DNA of 64,000 nucleotides from Ganoderma boninense (taxonomy: Eukaryota; Basidiomycota; Agaricomycetes; Polyporales; Polyporaceae): NCBI GenBank assembly GCA_002900995.3, contig CM035307.1, positions 2,666,001 to 2,730,000 on the forward strand. The letters run 5' to 3'. Below the pieces are notes generated by a model. The model made no database searches and was not told the DNA's origin. It saw only the letters and a list, made by a program, of their open reading frames with translations. This document shows positions 20,530 to 33,974 of this stretch, piece after piece (positions within the stretch are counted from its first letter, which is position 1; the number at the start of each line of letters is the position of its first letter). Made by a program: the position numbers and the translations under genes.

Positions 20530-21997
20530 ATGAGAATGTCTCCTCCAATCATCCACGACATCGCTTTCAACCACCCATACCACCCTGAACCGCTCACCCC
20601 TCTAGAGAAGCAAATCGAAATCTATGTCACCCTTGAACAAGAAATATGTTATGATTACCGGCACCAGCCGTCCTATCAGACTCTATATGAAAGCGCGACC
20701 GAAGCTTTCAAGACGATGACCCCACAGAAACTAAAGCGGGGACTAGACCTGCGCATAGCACCGTTGATGTTTGAACTTTCCCTAAGGTGTGTCGTCCGGA
20801 CCCGCCTCGGCATAAACATAGGATAGCCTGTGAGCCACTCACACAGTTCTTGACGGAACAGAGGTCTCGCTGAGTCGCTGCCCGAGGGTATGGGCTGTCC
20901 TGTGGAACCCATGGACCTCATGCGATACCTCGCGGAGGTGGGCGGCATGCCGAATCACGACGAGCATGTCTACTATGCCGAACCCATCCTCCGTCTCCGC
21001 GCAATGGCCGCCTTGGCCTGGGTCCTCTTCCGGCAGTTCTTCTGGTCCCCATACCCCGACTGTTTCGAGGCTGCTCATGCCGCCTCGATCCTCAAGCAGT
21101 GCTCCTTCCAGTGCCAAGTCCTCGCTATCTCTGGCTTTGTCCCGCCCATAGTTTTGCGGATCGCGGGCTGGCTCTCCACCATGCAGGCACGGCACGCGAA
21201 GCTCGACGCCCGTGCGATGTTTGAGGACTCCGAGGAGATGGACATGTTCTGGACGACGTATGAAGAGTACCTCGAGCGTCAGAAGATTGAGGAGGAGAAG
21301 CGTTTGGCTAAGGTAGCGAAGGCCCCGAACCAGTACCGCTGTGCTGCAGACGGCTGTGGGATCCAGGCGGTGAACAAGTCTGCGCTGCGGAAGTGCGGTG
21401 GGGACTGTCCACTCGACAAGAAACCGCACTACTGCAGCGCGGATTGTCAAGGACAGGTGAGCACTGCAGGATGTTCCAAGAGTGTGTTTACAGACTCGAT
21501 GAGACGATTGAACCATTGTTACAGCACTGGTTCGTCCATCGATTCGTGTGTAAAGGGAGCCAGTGTCCGAGTATTGTTGAGGATGATGGGGATCCAGCTT
21601 GGGAAAATGTTGAGACCTATCGGCCAGCCTCAGGTATCAACGCCGTGCTTGATGCGAAGGCACTATGGGCAGATCACGATCGTGAGGGCCCCGAGATCTT
21701 CATCGACATTCCGAACACCAGCAGGTATCGCAACGAGGTTTTTCGCATCCGGACCAAGACCATGAGCCCGGTCTTTCTGAAATCCTACAGAGCCCTATGG
21801 AGAGTACGAGAACGTCCGGTTCGCCGGGTGCTGCAGAGCGGTGAGTCCGTTGTTCTCCTTCACCCCAGCTACGTCTCAAAGGCACTTTAGACATGTTGCC
21901 CTGGCCAGACTCGATCGCGTACCCGCCTTGCGATCACTGTGGCGAAGAAGTTTTCATACCAGGGCTCGGCTGTAAATGTAGGGGATCAAAACGGTGA
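20530..21997 (+). CDS. MYND-type zinc-finger protein
   Basis: Exons 20530-20786, 20862-21456, 21525-21840 and 21891-21997 join in one frame to give about 425 residues. The N-terminal two thirds are helical with no known signature. The MYND finger spans exons 2 and 3: YRCAADGCG, LRKCGGDCPLDKKPHYC, SADCQGQHWFVHRFVC, so the zinc ligands C..C, C..C, YC..C and H..C are all present, with a CX4C first pair. The C-terminus adds a second Cys cluster, PPCDHCGEEVFIPGLGCKC. MYND fingers bind proline-rich partners, so a scaffolding or regulatory role is likely. Many agaricomycete MYND proteins are uncharacterised. It ends about 400 bp from the convergent SFA1 gene. Confidence 0.82.
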
Positions 21998-22396
21998 AAT
22001 TGCAACGGAATTGGTGGACTGTCTCCACGATCTCGTGTTCTGCTCCAGAACAAGAAATCTGTCGGCGTGGTTGTCGTCAAGGTTCCTTATCTGCTGTGGT
22101 AACAACCAGCCCGTACAATGCGGGGTACCTTGCTCTTCCGCTCATCTGTCTTCTATTGATCTCCCTCGAATGGGTATGCGCACGGTCGACTCTCCTATAT
22201 CCTCAACGAATTCATTGCCATGCGTACATCTGTAGAGGTTCAGATCTCCACCGACATTCGATGGGCTAGGTGACAGTGACAACTTAAAGATACATTGTTC
22301 CTTCAACTTTCCTCCATGATACACCATATACAGTCGCTTTCTTCTTGCTTTGCGCCCCTGGATTTCAAGATAATGTCCAACCAAGCGGAAAGGCCT
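21998..22396. other. Convergent spacer MYND gene / SFA1
   Basis: About 400 bp between two 3' ends. No gene, RNA or repeat is seen. Confidence 0.4.
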
Positions 22397-24537
<2,141 letters not shown>

Positions 24538-25170
24538 ATGGCCTCCGCTTTCACGAACTTGTATTACAAACGCGTGAGTCTCCGCTGAATGTGCGTGTTG
24601 CAGAGTTTCGAATCGTTATTGAGCTATCTTTTGCACCAGGCCGTAGGGACTGCGAGGCCCTGCTATGTTTGCAACAAGCCTACTACGGTTGTACTCGCCA
24701 CGATCAACACCGTGGACTTCCTATATACCTGCGATACCCACCTCTCAGATCCGGGCTTCGCGAGTCAGGTGGGCAGCACTAATGACGGCGTGGGTGCCGG
24801 GGGCGCGAAGAAGATGGGTCTGAGCCCGGAGGAAATCGCGAAGGTGAAAGCGGAGTACGAGGAGCGCCAGAAGAAAAGGGCAGAGAAAGCCAAGGAAAAA
24901 GAGAAGGAGAAGGATGCTGACAAGGACGGCAAGGACGACGAAAACGACGCGAAGGAGAGCAAAAAGACTAGTACAACGGGGACGAAGTCACCGCCATCCT
25001 TGAGCGCGAGCCCTCCACCTGCTCCCGCTACACCTACCCACCAGCGATACACGCTACATCGCGATATTTTTGCGCTTCGTCTAGCAGAGCATCGCAGGCG
25101 TAGGCAAACCGCGCAGGCCAAGGAGCTTGCCCCGAGACTCCCGGGAGCCCCCGTTACACCTCTCCCATGA
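24538..25170 (+). CDS. VFA1: Vps4-associated protein 1
   Basis: Vfa1 binds the ESCRT AAA-ATPase Vps4 and modulates it at endosomes. Exons are 24538-24573 and 24640-25170, with a 66-nt intron ending in TTGCACCAG. The N-terminus MASAFTNLYYKR joins AVGTARPCYVCNKPTTVVLA and DFLYTCDTHLSDPGF, giving the conserved CxxC and CxxH zinc-binding pair of the family. A highly charged Lys/Glu helix follows (KVKAEYEERQKKRAEKAKEK), then a Pro/Ser-rich linker and a C-terminal helix RDIFALRLAEHRRRRQ that resembles a Vps4-binding MIM. An alternative acceptor at 24603 would make a 30-nt intron and is less likely. Confidence 0.88.
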
Positions 25171-25610
25171 CCCTTGTTCGCATCCTCTTCTATCCTAGCG
25201 CAGCCCCGAGCTTTCGCACATGTGTGCCATGATGTATACCCCACACCTTACCCCGCACACCAATCTCACGCAAGATCTCTGATGTATGTTTAGTCCTCGG
25301 AATGTATCGGTGCCACTGGCCCAATGACCAATCCACTTGGGAGACCCCTTCATTTGTATCCCTTCCTCTCCGACCGTCGCGCCTCTTGGTATATGTTACT
25401 GCGGTGTTAGTAATGCCCCTGGCGAAATGTGCACTAGTGGATTCACGTGAGCCCACGTCCCAAACTCCTCTTCTGATTCTCTAAGTCAGGCAGCGACGCA
25501 CAAAATAGCCATTAACTGTACAGAATTAGTAGGCAAGCATATGAGTGCATCAAGATACTAGGAAAAGTCCTTTAACTATCGACGATGATGAAAGAGTCCC
25601 CGAAGACCTT
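25171..25610. other. Convergent spacer VFA1 / nucleoside transporter
   Basis: 440 bp between two gene ends. I see nothing coding. Confidence 0.4.
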
Positions 25611-27252
25611 CTACTGCGTGAATGGATTGCAATCGCACACCGTCGCCCTAACCGCGAAGCTCAAGATGCTCCCCACTGCCAGGCCGCCCACAAGGTAGAA
25701 GCTTGCGACGGTCGCGGCGACGTCCACGTCTTCTACGCGCCCCTGCAGTCCGCGGGTTGTGCGCGAGCGACGGCGCGGCCATCATACACATGCTCGACAC
25801 GTAGCCGTTGGTGAGCCCAAAAGACACCATGAGCAGCATGAAAAGCACGTCGGAGCTGATGATCGGCGCCCTGGTGGAGTCGCCCGAGCCCCATTGTATA
25901 TTGCACATGAGGAAGAGCGGGATGAAGAGCGTGCGGAGGAGAGAAAGCGTGAGCAGGCGGCGGGCGGACCATGCGTGGAATCTGGGGAACGATAGGATAG
26001 TACGGCCGACGACGTCGCCAACGTTGAACATGAGGAAATGGACCGCGCTGAATACGAGAGGATGTACAGATGGGTTTGTTGACTTGATGGAGATCGTGAA
26101 TGGGCGGGAAGACAGCCTATCATATTCGTGGATATGTGAGAGGGTGTTCAAAGAGGAAGAGATTATGACAGCCCTACCAAAGTCACTATGAAGACGTATG
26201 CGACCGCAAGGTTGAAGGTCGAGTTGGTCTTCGCAAGGCGTACGACATCGTTCTTGTGTTCCGACTTCCGAACTTCACGTACGTCATCTATAGTGGCTGC
26301 CGCGAGCAAGGACGTCCCCTCTGCCGTAGAAAGTCGTCGGTGGACCTCTGGGATGTCGCCTCCTTATATGCAGGCAGGGAGACCAACCAGGAGTTCACGC
26401 CGACGGACACAAGGAGGAAGACCGTAGAGAGGCCAAAGAATATGAAAGCGGACTTCTCCTCGGGTTCGGACGAGACCACCATGGCCGCAGGCTTGGAGCC
26501 ACGGACCGATGCAAGTGAACTCGCAACCTGCACACCGCTGATGACAACCGCTACTGCAGCCTGACCAGACATTACGGCTTGCATGGCTGAAGGACCGAAC
26601 AACGATGCGATGGCCACTACTGCGGTTTGGAGATAAGAACCAGCCGCTGCTGCCCAATGGCATTGAGTAGAACGAAGGCAAAGAAGCCTCCGGGTGTCGA
26701 GTGTGTAAATGTGCTAAAGGTGAGGAAGAAGTTGAGCACGGCCAGCGCTATCAATGAGTACAGCACACGGCCAGTGTTTGAAGCCTATTACACGATAGGT
26801 GAGGCAGAGCATGTAGCCAGCGGGTGGTAGTACGGACCTTCTTCGAAGTAGCTGTGGCATGGGCGAGGAAGCCAAAGTTGGCTGCAGTGAATGTCGTGGA
26901 GAGATATGAAGAGAATGAGCTCTTTCAGCGGCGTGTCCGCGACACGCGACAGGAAGTATGGCGTGGCATTAATCAGGGCTGTAGAAGGCGAAGGTGTTTG
27001 CTGTGAGGAATCCAAAAGTTGTGGTTCAGTGTACGCACCATTCCACGGCAAAAGCACGGCGCAGCCCAGAACAAAGTGAATCCACCATATCCTCGAGTCA
27101 ATTAGACCATGGTATGGGACAGAATGGGGTTCCGATAGTGGCACATCGTCGTCCAAGTCGTCCGGGGACGAAGACGGCACTGCGTTGGAGGCTACCGGGG
27201 CCTGCGGGATAGGATGGTAGATCGCTTCCGAAGCATGGTGATGTTCTGACAT
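25611..27252 (-). CDS. Equilibrative nucleoside transporter (ENT/SLC29), with several frame breaks
   Basis: ENT proteins carry nucleosides and nucleobases across the plasma or vacuolar membrane with 11 helices. The family pattern is clear from ATG 27252: HFVLGCAVLLPWN at TM1, INATPYFLSR, NFGFLAHATATSKK, then LFGPSAMQAVMSGQAAVAVV, a polar loop, AVHFLMFNVGDVVGR, GLTNGYVSSMCMMAAPSLAH and the last helix ASFYLVGGLAVGSILSFAVR. Reading this chain requires changing frame five times without any possible intron: near 26918-26928, 26645-26657, 26336-26356, 26088-26105 and 25741-25757. Each break is one base. Either this locus is a recent pseudogene or the assembly is poor here. I annotate it as a CDS because conservation is otherwise uninterrupted. 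Confidence 0.82.
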
Positions 27253-27843
27253 CGACCTGGTTTAGAAAATGCCGGTTAATCCAGGTCCAAAGGGGTCATA
27301 AACCTGGCCGGGGAGGAGAGGGGCAAGCGAAAAGAGAGCGGTGAACAAGCAGAGAGACTGGCAGTGGCATGGTGCATGGCCAGAGATCGCCCATTGAAGC
27401 GCCCATAGCTCCGAATCTGGCGTTTGCAGCCAATCCTGCTCCCTGCATACCACGGAGTTCCCTCGTGCCGTCGACGAGCACGGTACCCGAGTCCTGAAGG
27501 CCTGAAGACCAGTCGATCGAAGTATTTCACATATTATACTCGTCTGGTCGAAGATCACTGCCACTGGCATCCGAGGCCCTTCTAGTAGTGACTTTCACTG
27601 GCAACGGTAGTAGGAAAGATATTTCATCCCAGCGATGAGTGTGGACCGTCGAGTCAACGCACAGGTTGAAATAGTAAAAACTCAGTAGATCCGCCTCCAG
27701 TAGGTTCATAAAATCGCTGTAGCTGCCTGCGCTATTGTCCTGCTAGTGTTATCGTAATCTGGATTCCTTTGGCTACACATGTTGTACCGATACAACTTCA
27801 AGGAGAAATAAGATAGTATCAAACTGACCGTGCGTCACGGCGT
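27253..27843. other. Spacer between HBS1 3' end and ENT start
   Basis: 590 bp upstream of the transporter and downstream of HBS1. The open frames are short and featureless. Confidence 0.35.
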
Positions 27844-30800
27844 TCATATCAGCAGCTCCAACACCACACCTAACGAATGCAATGAGGCTGAAGCACGAGC
27901 GAACGAAAGGTAAAGCACGTACCCGCTCCAATTGTCTCGCCCCCGCGCCGAATGAGGATTCTCCCCATCTCTTTGTTGACAGAGAATGGTTCGAGAGGCA
28001 CAGGAAGTGCTCTTGATGCAGGCCCCGAGTACGCTGATCCTCTCAGGCTGACCTCTACCTCGGCAGACATGTTCTTCGTCAAGACTCTTGGTTTGTTCTT
28101 GACTACGCTGCCATTAGAACGGTCCAGGATGGAAATTAGCCGAGATATTGATGCGGGGACATCACGCGAGTGGTGGAAGAGTTCGATCTACACGACCTCT
28201 TAGTTTTCTGGTATCTGGTACATGGCAAGGATGCAAGCTTACAGATATGCCAGCGGTGATTGGGATTTGAATATCGAACACGATTATCTTCGCGGTGAAG
28301 GTGGAAGTCAAGGGTACAATATTCCCAGGACGGCACAGGACGCTGCCGATGTTCAACGATATCGGGTCCACGCCGGTGAGGGTCAGGTTCACGTTTAAAC
28401 CGGCACCGGCCCATGGGAGGTTCTCGCCGTCGTTGTCGATGACTAAATGGAGTCGACTTGTCAACTACAGCCGGTGGTCTGGATCAGGGATGTAATACGT
28501 ACGCTTGACAGTCGCGGACTCGTCCCCAGGAATTATTCGGAGACGCTCCCCTGCGACGATGATACCTCCACATACCCGACCGGACACGGAAATACCTGAA
28601 GTGCTTCCTTTGAAGACGTTGGATATGGGGAAGCGTAAGGGAGCATTAACGTCTCGAGTGGGAGCATCCAGAGCATCTAAGAGGTACGTAGGGGGTCAAA
28701 AGCAGTGACAGTCAGCACAGCGAAGGACTAACCCAGGAGGTCCACTAAAGTCGGACCCTTGTACCACTTGTAAAGTACAGAGTCAGCAGGCTCCCTTCGT
28801 GTGAGATTCACGCCATCCATCGCCGCGACAGGGACAAACTTGGTCTTGTTTGGGTGGAAGCCCGACTGAACCAGGAACGGCTTGAGCAGCCCGACAATTT
28901 CGTCGTAGCGCGACTTCGCCCACTCCACCTGGTCAAGCTTGTTGATAGCGACAACGACCTGACTGACACCCAGACTACGGACGAGCAGCAGGTGCTCCCG
29001 AGTCTGGCCACCACGCTCAAATCCGGCCTCGAACTCCCCAACTGCAGCATCGACGACGAGCAGGGCACAGTCCGCCTGAGATGCCCCAGAGATCATGTTC
29101 GGAATAAAGTCTCGGTGACCTGGTGCATCGAGGATCGTGATGGTCCGGTGGGGCGTATTCAGAGTTTGCAGCGCGATGTCCATCGTGATGCCTCTGCAAA
29201 AGCATGGCGCGGTTAAGCAGGTACACCCAGACCAATGTAGCCAGCGCTCACCGCTCGCGCTCCTCCTGCGTCCCGTCAAGCTCCCATGCCCAGCTGAAGC
29301 TGCTCTTCCCGATCTTCGCACTTCCACGCTCGTTCGCGATACGCTTCTTCTCGTCCATCCGCCCCAGCTCGTAAAGCAGCCGGCCCATCATAGTAGATTT
29401 CCCGGCGTCAACGTGCCCTATAAGTCCGGTCAGCCGTCTCGCTGTCCGCTTGAGAACCGGTCATCAAACAAGACTAACCGACAACCACGAGACTTACAGT
29501 GCCTTGCATAATTGCGTGAACGCGCCGAAAAATTCCTGCAGGCGCTTATATGTTCGCCTACCAAATCAGGACGCCTGGGAAGCTTCAGAAGCGAGTTGGT
29601 GACCTTGATGTGACATGTCTCTTGGATGGCATGGGTGCCTCCCGAAGCAGCTGAGGGCCCAAATGGTAAACTAGGAGGCCCGTTGAGAACCACTGAGCTC
29701 TCCAGGAAGTAGACAAGCGTGGGGGACAATGGGAACAGTCAGGCTGAAGTTAAGACCAGTAGAGGCGCACAGGCGGCGTTGGCGTTGCATGTGACCGTGA
29801 TCCATCCGCATTTGATAGGCGAGGTATAAGCGCCTGCTGGGGATTTTTCCGCGCGTTCACGCAATTATGCAAGGCACTGTAACGACTTCTTCTCGCTCTT
29901 CTCCTGCTCGGCAATCGCAGCCTTTGCCTCCTCAATCAACTTCTCCACAGCTGCAGGCGGCTTCGCAGGTTCTTCTGGGACCACTTCCATCGGCGTGTTC
30001 GTCCGTCAGGTTCAACCCCGCCATATCGAGCTGGCTCTGGTCAACCGTCACTGTCCTTCGTGGGGTCGCAGCAGGCGTGGGTGTCTTGCTCCCTCCGGGC
30101 GTCGCCTTCTTGGACGCAGGGGTCCCGGGTGCGCTCTTCTTCTGCGCTTGGCTCTTCGCTGCCTTCTCGGCTTTCTCGCGTTCTTTGGCAGCTACAAAAT
30201 TCCATTGGATGAGGTACAGTGGTCAGTACATGAAAACACGATTGCAACAGAGGTGAGAGAATAAAGAGCCAATAACACAATCCCCAAGAAGAAAAAAGAA
30301 GAACGGAGTGGTGGTGGTGGTGTTGAGCGTGTCATAATTGACCATGGGTATGGTCACGCCAGTATGGGCAGACATGTCTTCCTCCGACCTCAACGAGCGG
30401 CCGCCGAGAGTGCAGAAGAAGCCGTCGAAGAGGTCGACCGCTGTGCCAACGAGGTCCCCTTGCGCGCATTGTAAACGATATCGTCCGGGCTCGGCACGTC
30501 GAATGCGAAACCACGCAACGAAGGCATCGTGGGGGGCAGGGGTGGGATGCTGTCGATACGCCCCGAACGCATGCTTCGCGGCCTTGCATCGTCATCGCTA
30601 GCGCGGCTCCGGTCGCTCGATTGTCGCCTCTCTCGCTGCGTCTTGTGGTGCTGGCACAGGTACGTGCCCTCCGACCCATGAGTGGATGCACCGTCAGGCT
30701 CGTCACTAACAAGCACGGTTGCGAACGCCGAGGGCAGGGCACGAGAGCGAATGGCGCTGGGCGAAAACATCGGCACTTCAACCATGGGGGACTCCTCGGG

Positions 30801-33120
30801 TTCGGGCTCGGGTTCCATGCTCGTCTTCGTGCGAGAGATTTTGCTCTTCATGGCAAGCTTCGACTGTTTCGACTCTGAAGCTTTCGCCGAACCAGCAGAG
30901 GGCACCCTGGGAAGCGGGGCCACCGTGGGCTGCGACGGCGGAAGCTTAACCTGATGCTTCGATAGAAGACCGCTCAAAGACTGGTACGACGTCGTGATGG
31001 CCGTCGTCGCAGTTGGCCCGTTCGCAGTAGGCATGAGATACTCGGTCGTGGTTCGGGGTAGGGCCAGTCCGAGATGGGTGTGCGATGCCTGCGACTTTGA
31101 CTTGCCCTGCTCCTGCGCCTTTGCCTGAGCAAGCTTAGCCAACTTCGACAGCTGCCGCGGCTGCGGAGACGTCGAGGGTGCCGCTTGGGTGCGGGGAGGA
31201 CTAGAAGGTGGCGTACGTGGAACCGAAGACAGAGATTGTGCAACAGCTGGAGGCGATTGAGCAGCAGACGGCGGCGCGGAGCTACCGGCGGATACCTTCC
31301 TTGGAAGCGGAATCGGCGAAGCCCGAGGTGTGACATCCTCCTGGGTCTCAGAAGGTGTCTTGCTGCGGGTGCGCGGGGGAGATTTGGGTGGCGGAGTAGG
31401 GGGTATTGTGGACAGTCTGAGCGAAGGCTCCTGCTGTGCCCGACGATCTATGGCCTCAAGAGCGAGTGCGCTTTGGATCGCCTGTTCGACATTCCTCGAT
31501 AAGGACGAAGGCGTCGTAGAGTCCGAGCTTAAAGTAGACGACGGTCGCGCTCGCGCAGGGAGGAGGGAGACGAAGGAAGTCGCAGCAGGACGAAGGTTAG
31601 GATATGTGACGCTCGTCGAGGATGTGGCCTCTGTCTCGGGAACTGAAGACTGTGAGGAGCTGATGCTGCTCACACTGGACCTCGCGCTAGATCTCGCACT
31701 GGACCTGGAGCTCGCAAGGGCTGACAGCTTCGATTTCTTCTCGCTCTTCCCGCTCTGGGCAGTGTGTGCACTCTTCGCACTTCTTTCGCTCTTCATGCTC
31801 ACTTGGCTAGTGGCATCGTCGCTGGGCTTCACAGACCGTGTGAGCACAGAAGCCGACGACAAACCCCCCGGTTGTGGCCGCAAGGTCGATTTCGAGATCC
31901 AATCAGGTATGTCGGGCATGTGGTCCATGGAAGGAAAGTCAACAACGGTCGGAGGTCGGGAGCTGTCATTATCAGATGAAGGGTCCGAGTAGTGGAATCG
32001 ACGGAGGCCCAGTGGGAGAACCGAGGTCAAGCGACAGGCGCTGCTCAGCCGAAGACGACGGGGAAAGGGGAATCCTACTCGGGTCGTTAGAAAGCGGACT
32101 GGTTGGCGGCATTGCGTTACCGCGGGTCCCGCGCAGAGTTGGACGCGCTGAGAGAGAGGAGTATGAGAGGCAGAACTTAAAGTGGAAGTGACGTGCTTAC
32201 ACAGGACCTGTCCATAATCTGTGATCGTAGACGACCCTGTGATGGAGTTGGTATGGCCTCAGAGACCTCGGAGCGCTCGGTTAACTCGGTGATGGTGTAC
32301 AGACTTCCGGGACGGGTGGACATTATCGGCGTCCCTTGCTCGGGTGGTGAGACATATTCGTTGGAAGTGAGGCGGACGAATGGCACATTATGCCTGCCAG
32401 AGGTATCGTCCGTGGGAGGGGACCAGTCGGCGAAGTCGTCGGGTGGGGCCATGGGTAGCAGTGTGCCGTCTTCGGTATACCAGATGTCTGGAGAGATGGT
32501 GTCGATGCTTGGTTAGCACGCTGTTCGCGGCGCATCTCTAGGCTAGACATCGTGTGCACCTTCTCGCTGCTGCCGTACGGACTCGAGTAGGAAGGGAACC
32601 AATCCACGACCGCCCCACAGGGAAAGGTGGATGGGAGGGTGGGGAAGAGAGGAAGATTCGAAAGTTAAGGTTCAGAGCAGCTCACCTTTCCGCGCCTGGG
32701 CAGCCAATCTACGCTCTTGTTCCTCTGTGGGCAGGTTGGGATAGATTCCCATGCTAGCGAGATTGGAGGACGCACCTAGAAGCCAAGCGGTGGCCTGCTC
32801 GACGTCGAAATAGAAATGGTACAGGGCTTCCGCAATGTCCTCGTCCGAGAGTTTGGATGCTTCTGCATCTCCAATCATATTTCGGATGTGTTCCAATCCG
32901 TTCCATCATGCGCTCTGATAGACAAATAAGATTCAAAGGCGTATAGAGGAAACTGGTAAGCTTACGATGGTCCTCGGGGCTGAGATCGTCGTAACCTCCG
33001 TCCGATACAACATCGTCCTCCATCTCCTCTGAATTATTCACACTCAGCGCGAGTGCGATCCAAAGAGAAAAGGAGCTCACCATTGATGTCAATATTTCTC
33101 ACATATCTATGGCGCGACAT
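27844..33120 (-). CDS. HBS1: Hbs1 ribosome-rescue GTPase
   Basis: Hbs1 is an eRF3/EF-1A-like GTPase that works with Dom34/Pelota to split stalled ribosomes in no-go and nonstop decay. The N-terminal domain begins at ATG 33120: MSRHRYVRNIDIN, then DDLSPEDH and IAEALYHFYFDVEQATAWLL. A long Ser/Pro linker follows (31.9-30.4 kb) with FAFDVPSPDDIVYNARKGTS, then a Lys/Ala region. The G domain has G1 GHVDAGKST, G3 DAPGHRDFIPNM and G4 INKLD. The two beta-barrels follow (PLRFPISNVFKGSTSG, VPLEPFSVNKEMGRILIRR), ending GAGVVLELLI. Exons include a 22-nt one near 32580 and a 14-nt one at 29479-29492. Intron 29877-29493 is a transposable element. Frame breaks of one base appear near 31990-32005 and 29986-30000. 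The protein would exceed 900 residues. Confidence 0.9.
29479..29492 (-). other. 14-nt HBS1 microexon at the P-loop
   Basis: The exon TCTCGTGGTTGTCG lies between the element-derived intron and an ordinary 61-nt intron (29478-29418). It encodes LVVVG; the following exon starts with the rest of the P-loop, HVDAGKST. It was probably created when the element split a longer exon. Confidence 0.75.
29497..29879 (-). mobile_element. MITE-like TIR element acting as an HBS1 intron
   Basis: A 383-bp non-coding element begins CAGTGCCTTGCATAATTGCG on the plus strand and ends with its reverse complement. The arms of about 70 bp (29497-29566 and 29811-29879) are nearly identical for the first 34 bp and then diverge mildly. 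It is bordered by TA on both sides (29495-29496 and 29880-29881), as with Tc1/mariner-type insertions. It sits between the Hbs1 KKS and LVVVG codons. The host intron runs 29877-29493: the donor GTGCC lies inside the terminal repeat and the acceptor AG is the host base pair just past the TA duplication. It has no open reading frame, so it is non-autonomous. Confidence 0.8.
30308..30322 (+). repeat. (GTG)n run in HBS1 non-coding region
   Basis: Five GTG units in what appears to be an intron between the linker exon and the AAKEREKAEK exon of HBS1. Confidence 0.6.
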
Positions 33121-33359
33121 AGCGGGTAGAGTGCAGGGAGGGGGAGAATACAGGGTTGGCGAAGCGGACGATCTAGAGCAATGCCGCGGTTCGACAACGC
33201 GGGCGTCTTCTGCTCGATCTATGCGGCGTGACGTGACGCAACGCGCATGTGACAGGGTACACTTGTGCTCGCAACAAGCGAGCAGCCTTCGTCCAGTTCG
33301 TTGTCTCTCTCCACGTCGCACGACATCTCCCCCGTCCGCCTCAACAACCCCGGTCCGCC
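33121..33359. promoter_or_regulatory. Divergent promoter HBS1 / RIM1
   Basis: 239 bp between the two start codons. It is GC-rich near HBS1 and pyrimidine-rich near RIM1, with no TATA box seen. Confidence 0.4.
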
Positions 33360-33974
33360 ATGCTCGCGTCCTCCGCTCGCTCTGCGCTTCGCGCATCCTC
33401 GCGCGTACGTGTATTCTTTTGCCATGTGCACGGAAGTGTTAGTGACGTCGCACGGTTGCAGGACTTCTCAACGTCGTCACCGCGAGCCGCCGATATGGCA
33501 AAACTCTGTCTCATTGGCCGTCTCGGGAAGGAGCCAGAGCTGCGCTACACCAAGACCAACAAGGAATACGTCTCGTACGTATCGCCGCCGTTCCTGACGC
33601 GTGTGTCCACTCCGGTCGCTCACTAGTCTTCCTCCCGGGCAGCTACGTCGTTGCCACCTCCAACTCGCCTCCACCAGACGCTGAGCCGACCACCACGTGG
33701 CACCATGTCCTTTCCTTCATGCCCCACGCCAACAACTACCTGCGCTCACTGAAAAAGGGCGCGCTCGTCTATGTCGAAGCCAACTTCGAAGTGCGCCAGC
33801 CCGACGCCAACGCCGACCCTAGCACCCCTGAGGGCCAGCGTCAGATCTTCCTCAGACATGGTACGTCTCTTCAACACCCAATCTGAGTTACCCATGAGAC
33901 TGAGTCTCGTTCCAGAAAACCTTCGTGTGCTTCGCCAACCCTTCAACCAGAAGGAGGAATCCGATGAGGAGTGA
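33360..33974 (+). CDS. RIM1: Mitochondrial single-stranded DNA-binding protein
   Basis: This OB-fold protein coats single-stranded mtDNA during replication. Exons: 33360-33404, 33462-33574, 33643-33860 and 33916-33974. The N-terminus MLASSARSALRASSRDFSTS is a typical mitochondrial presequence with a probable cleavage near FSTSSPR. The OB fold reads MAKLCLIGRLGKEPELRYTK, YVVATSNSP, TTWHHVLSFMPHANNYLRSL and KGALVYVEANFEV. The C-terminus ends with the acidic tip KEESDEE, as in bacterial SSBs that recruit partners. All four exons join in frame with no break. Confidence 0.9.

Noticed and set aside
24574..24603. A 30-nt intron in VFA1
   Set aside because: The acceptor at 24639 gives a normal 66-nt intron and a protein start that fits the family better.
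30390..32030. A 546-codon Ser/Pro-rich frame that could be called as its own gene
   Set aside because: It ends with the FAFDVPSPDDIVYNARKG motif typical of the H b s 1 linker and lies between the Hbs1 N-terminal and GTPase exons on the same strand, so it is part of HBS1.
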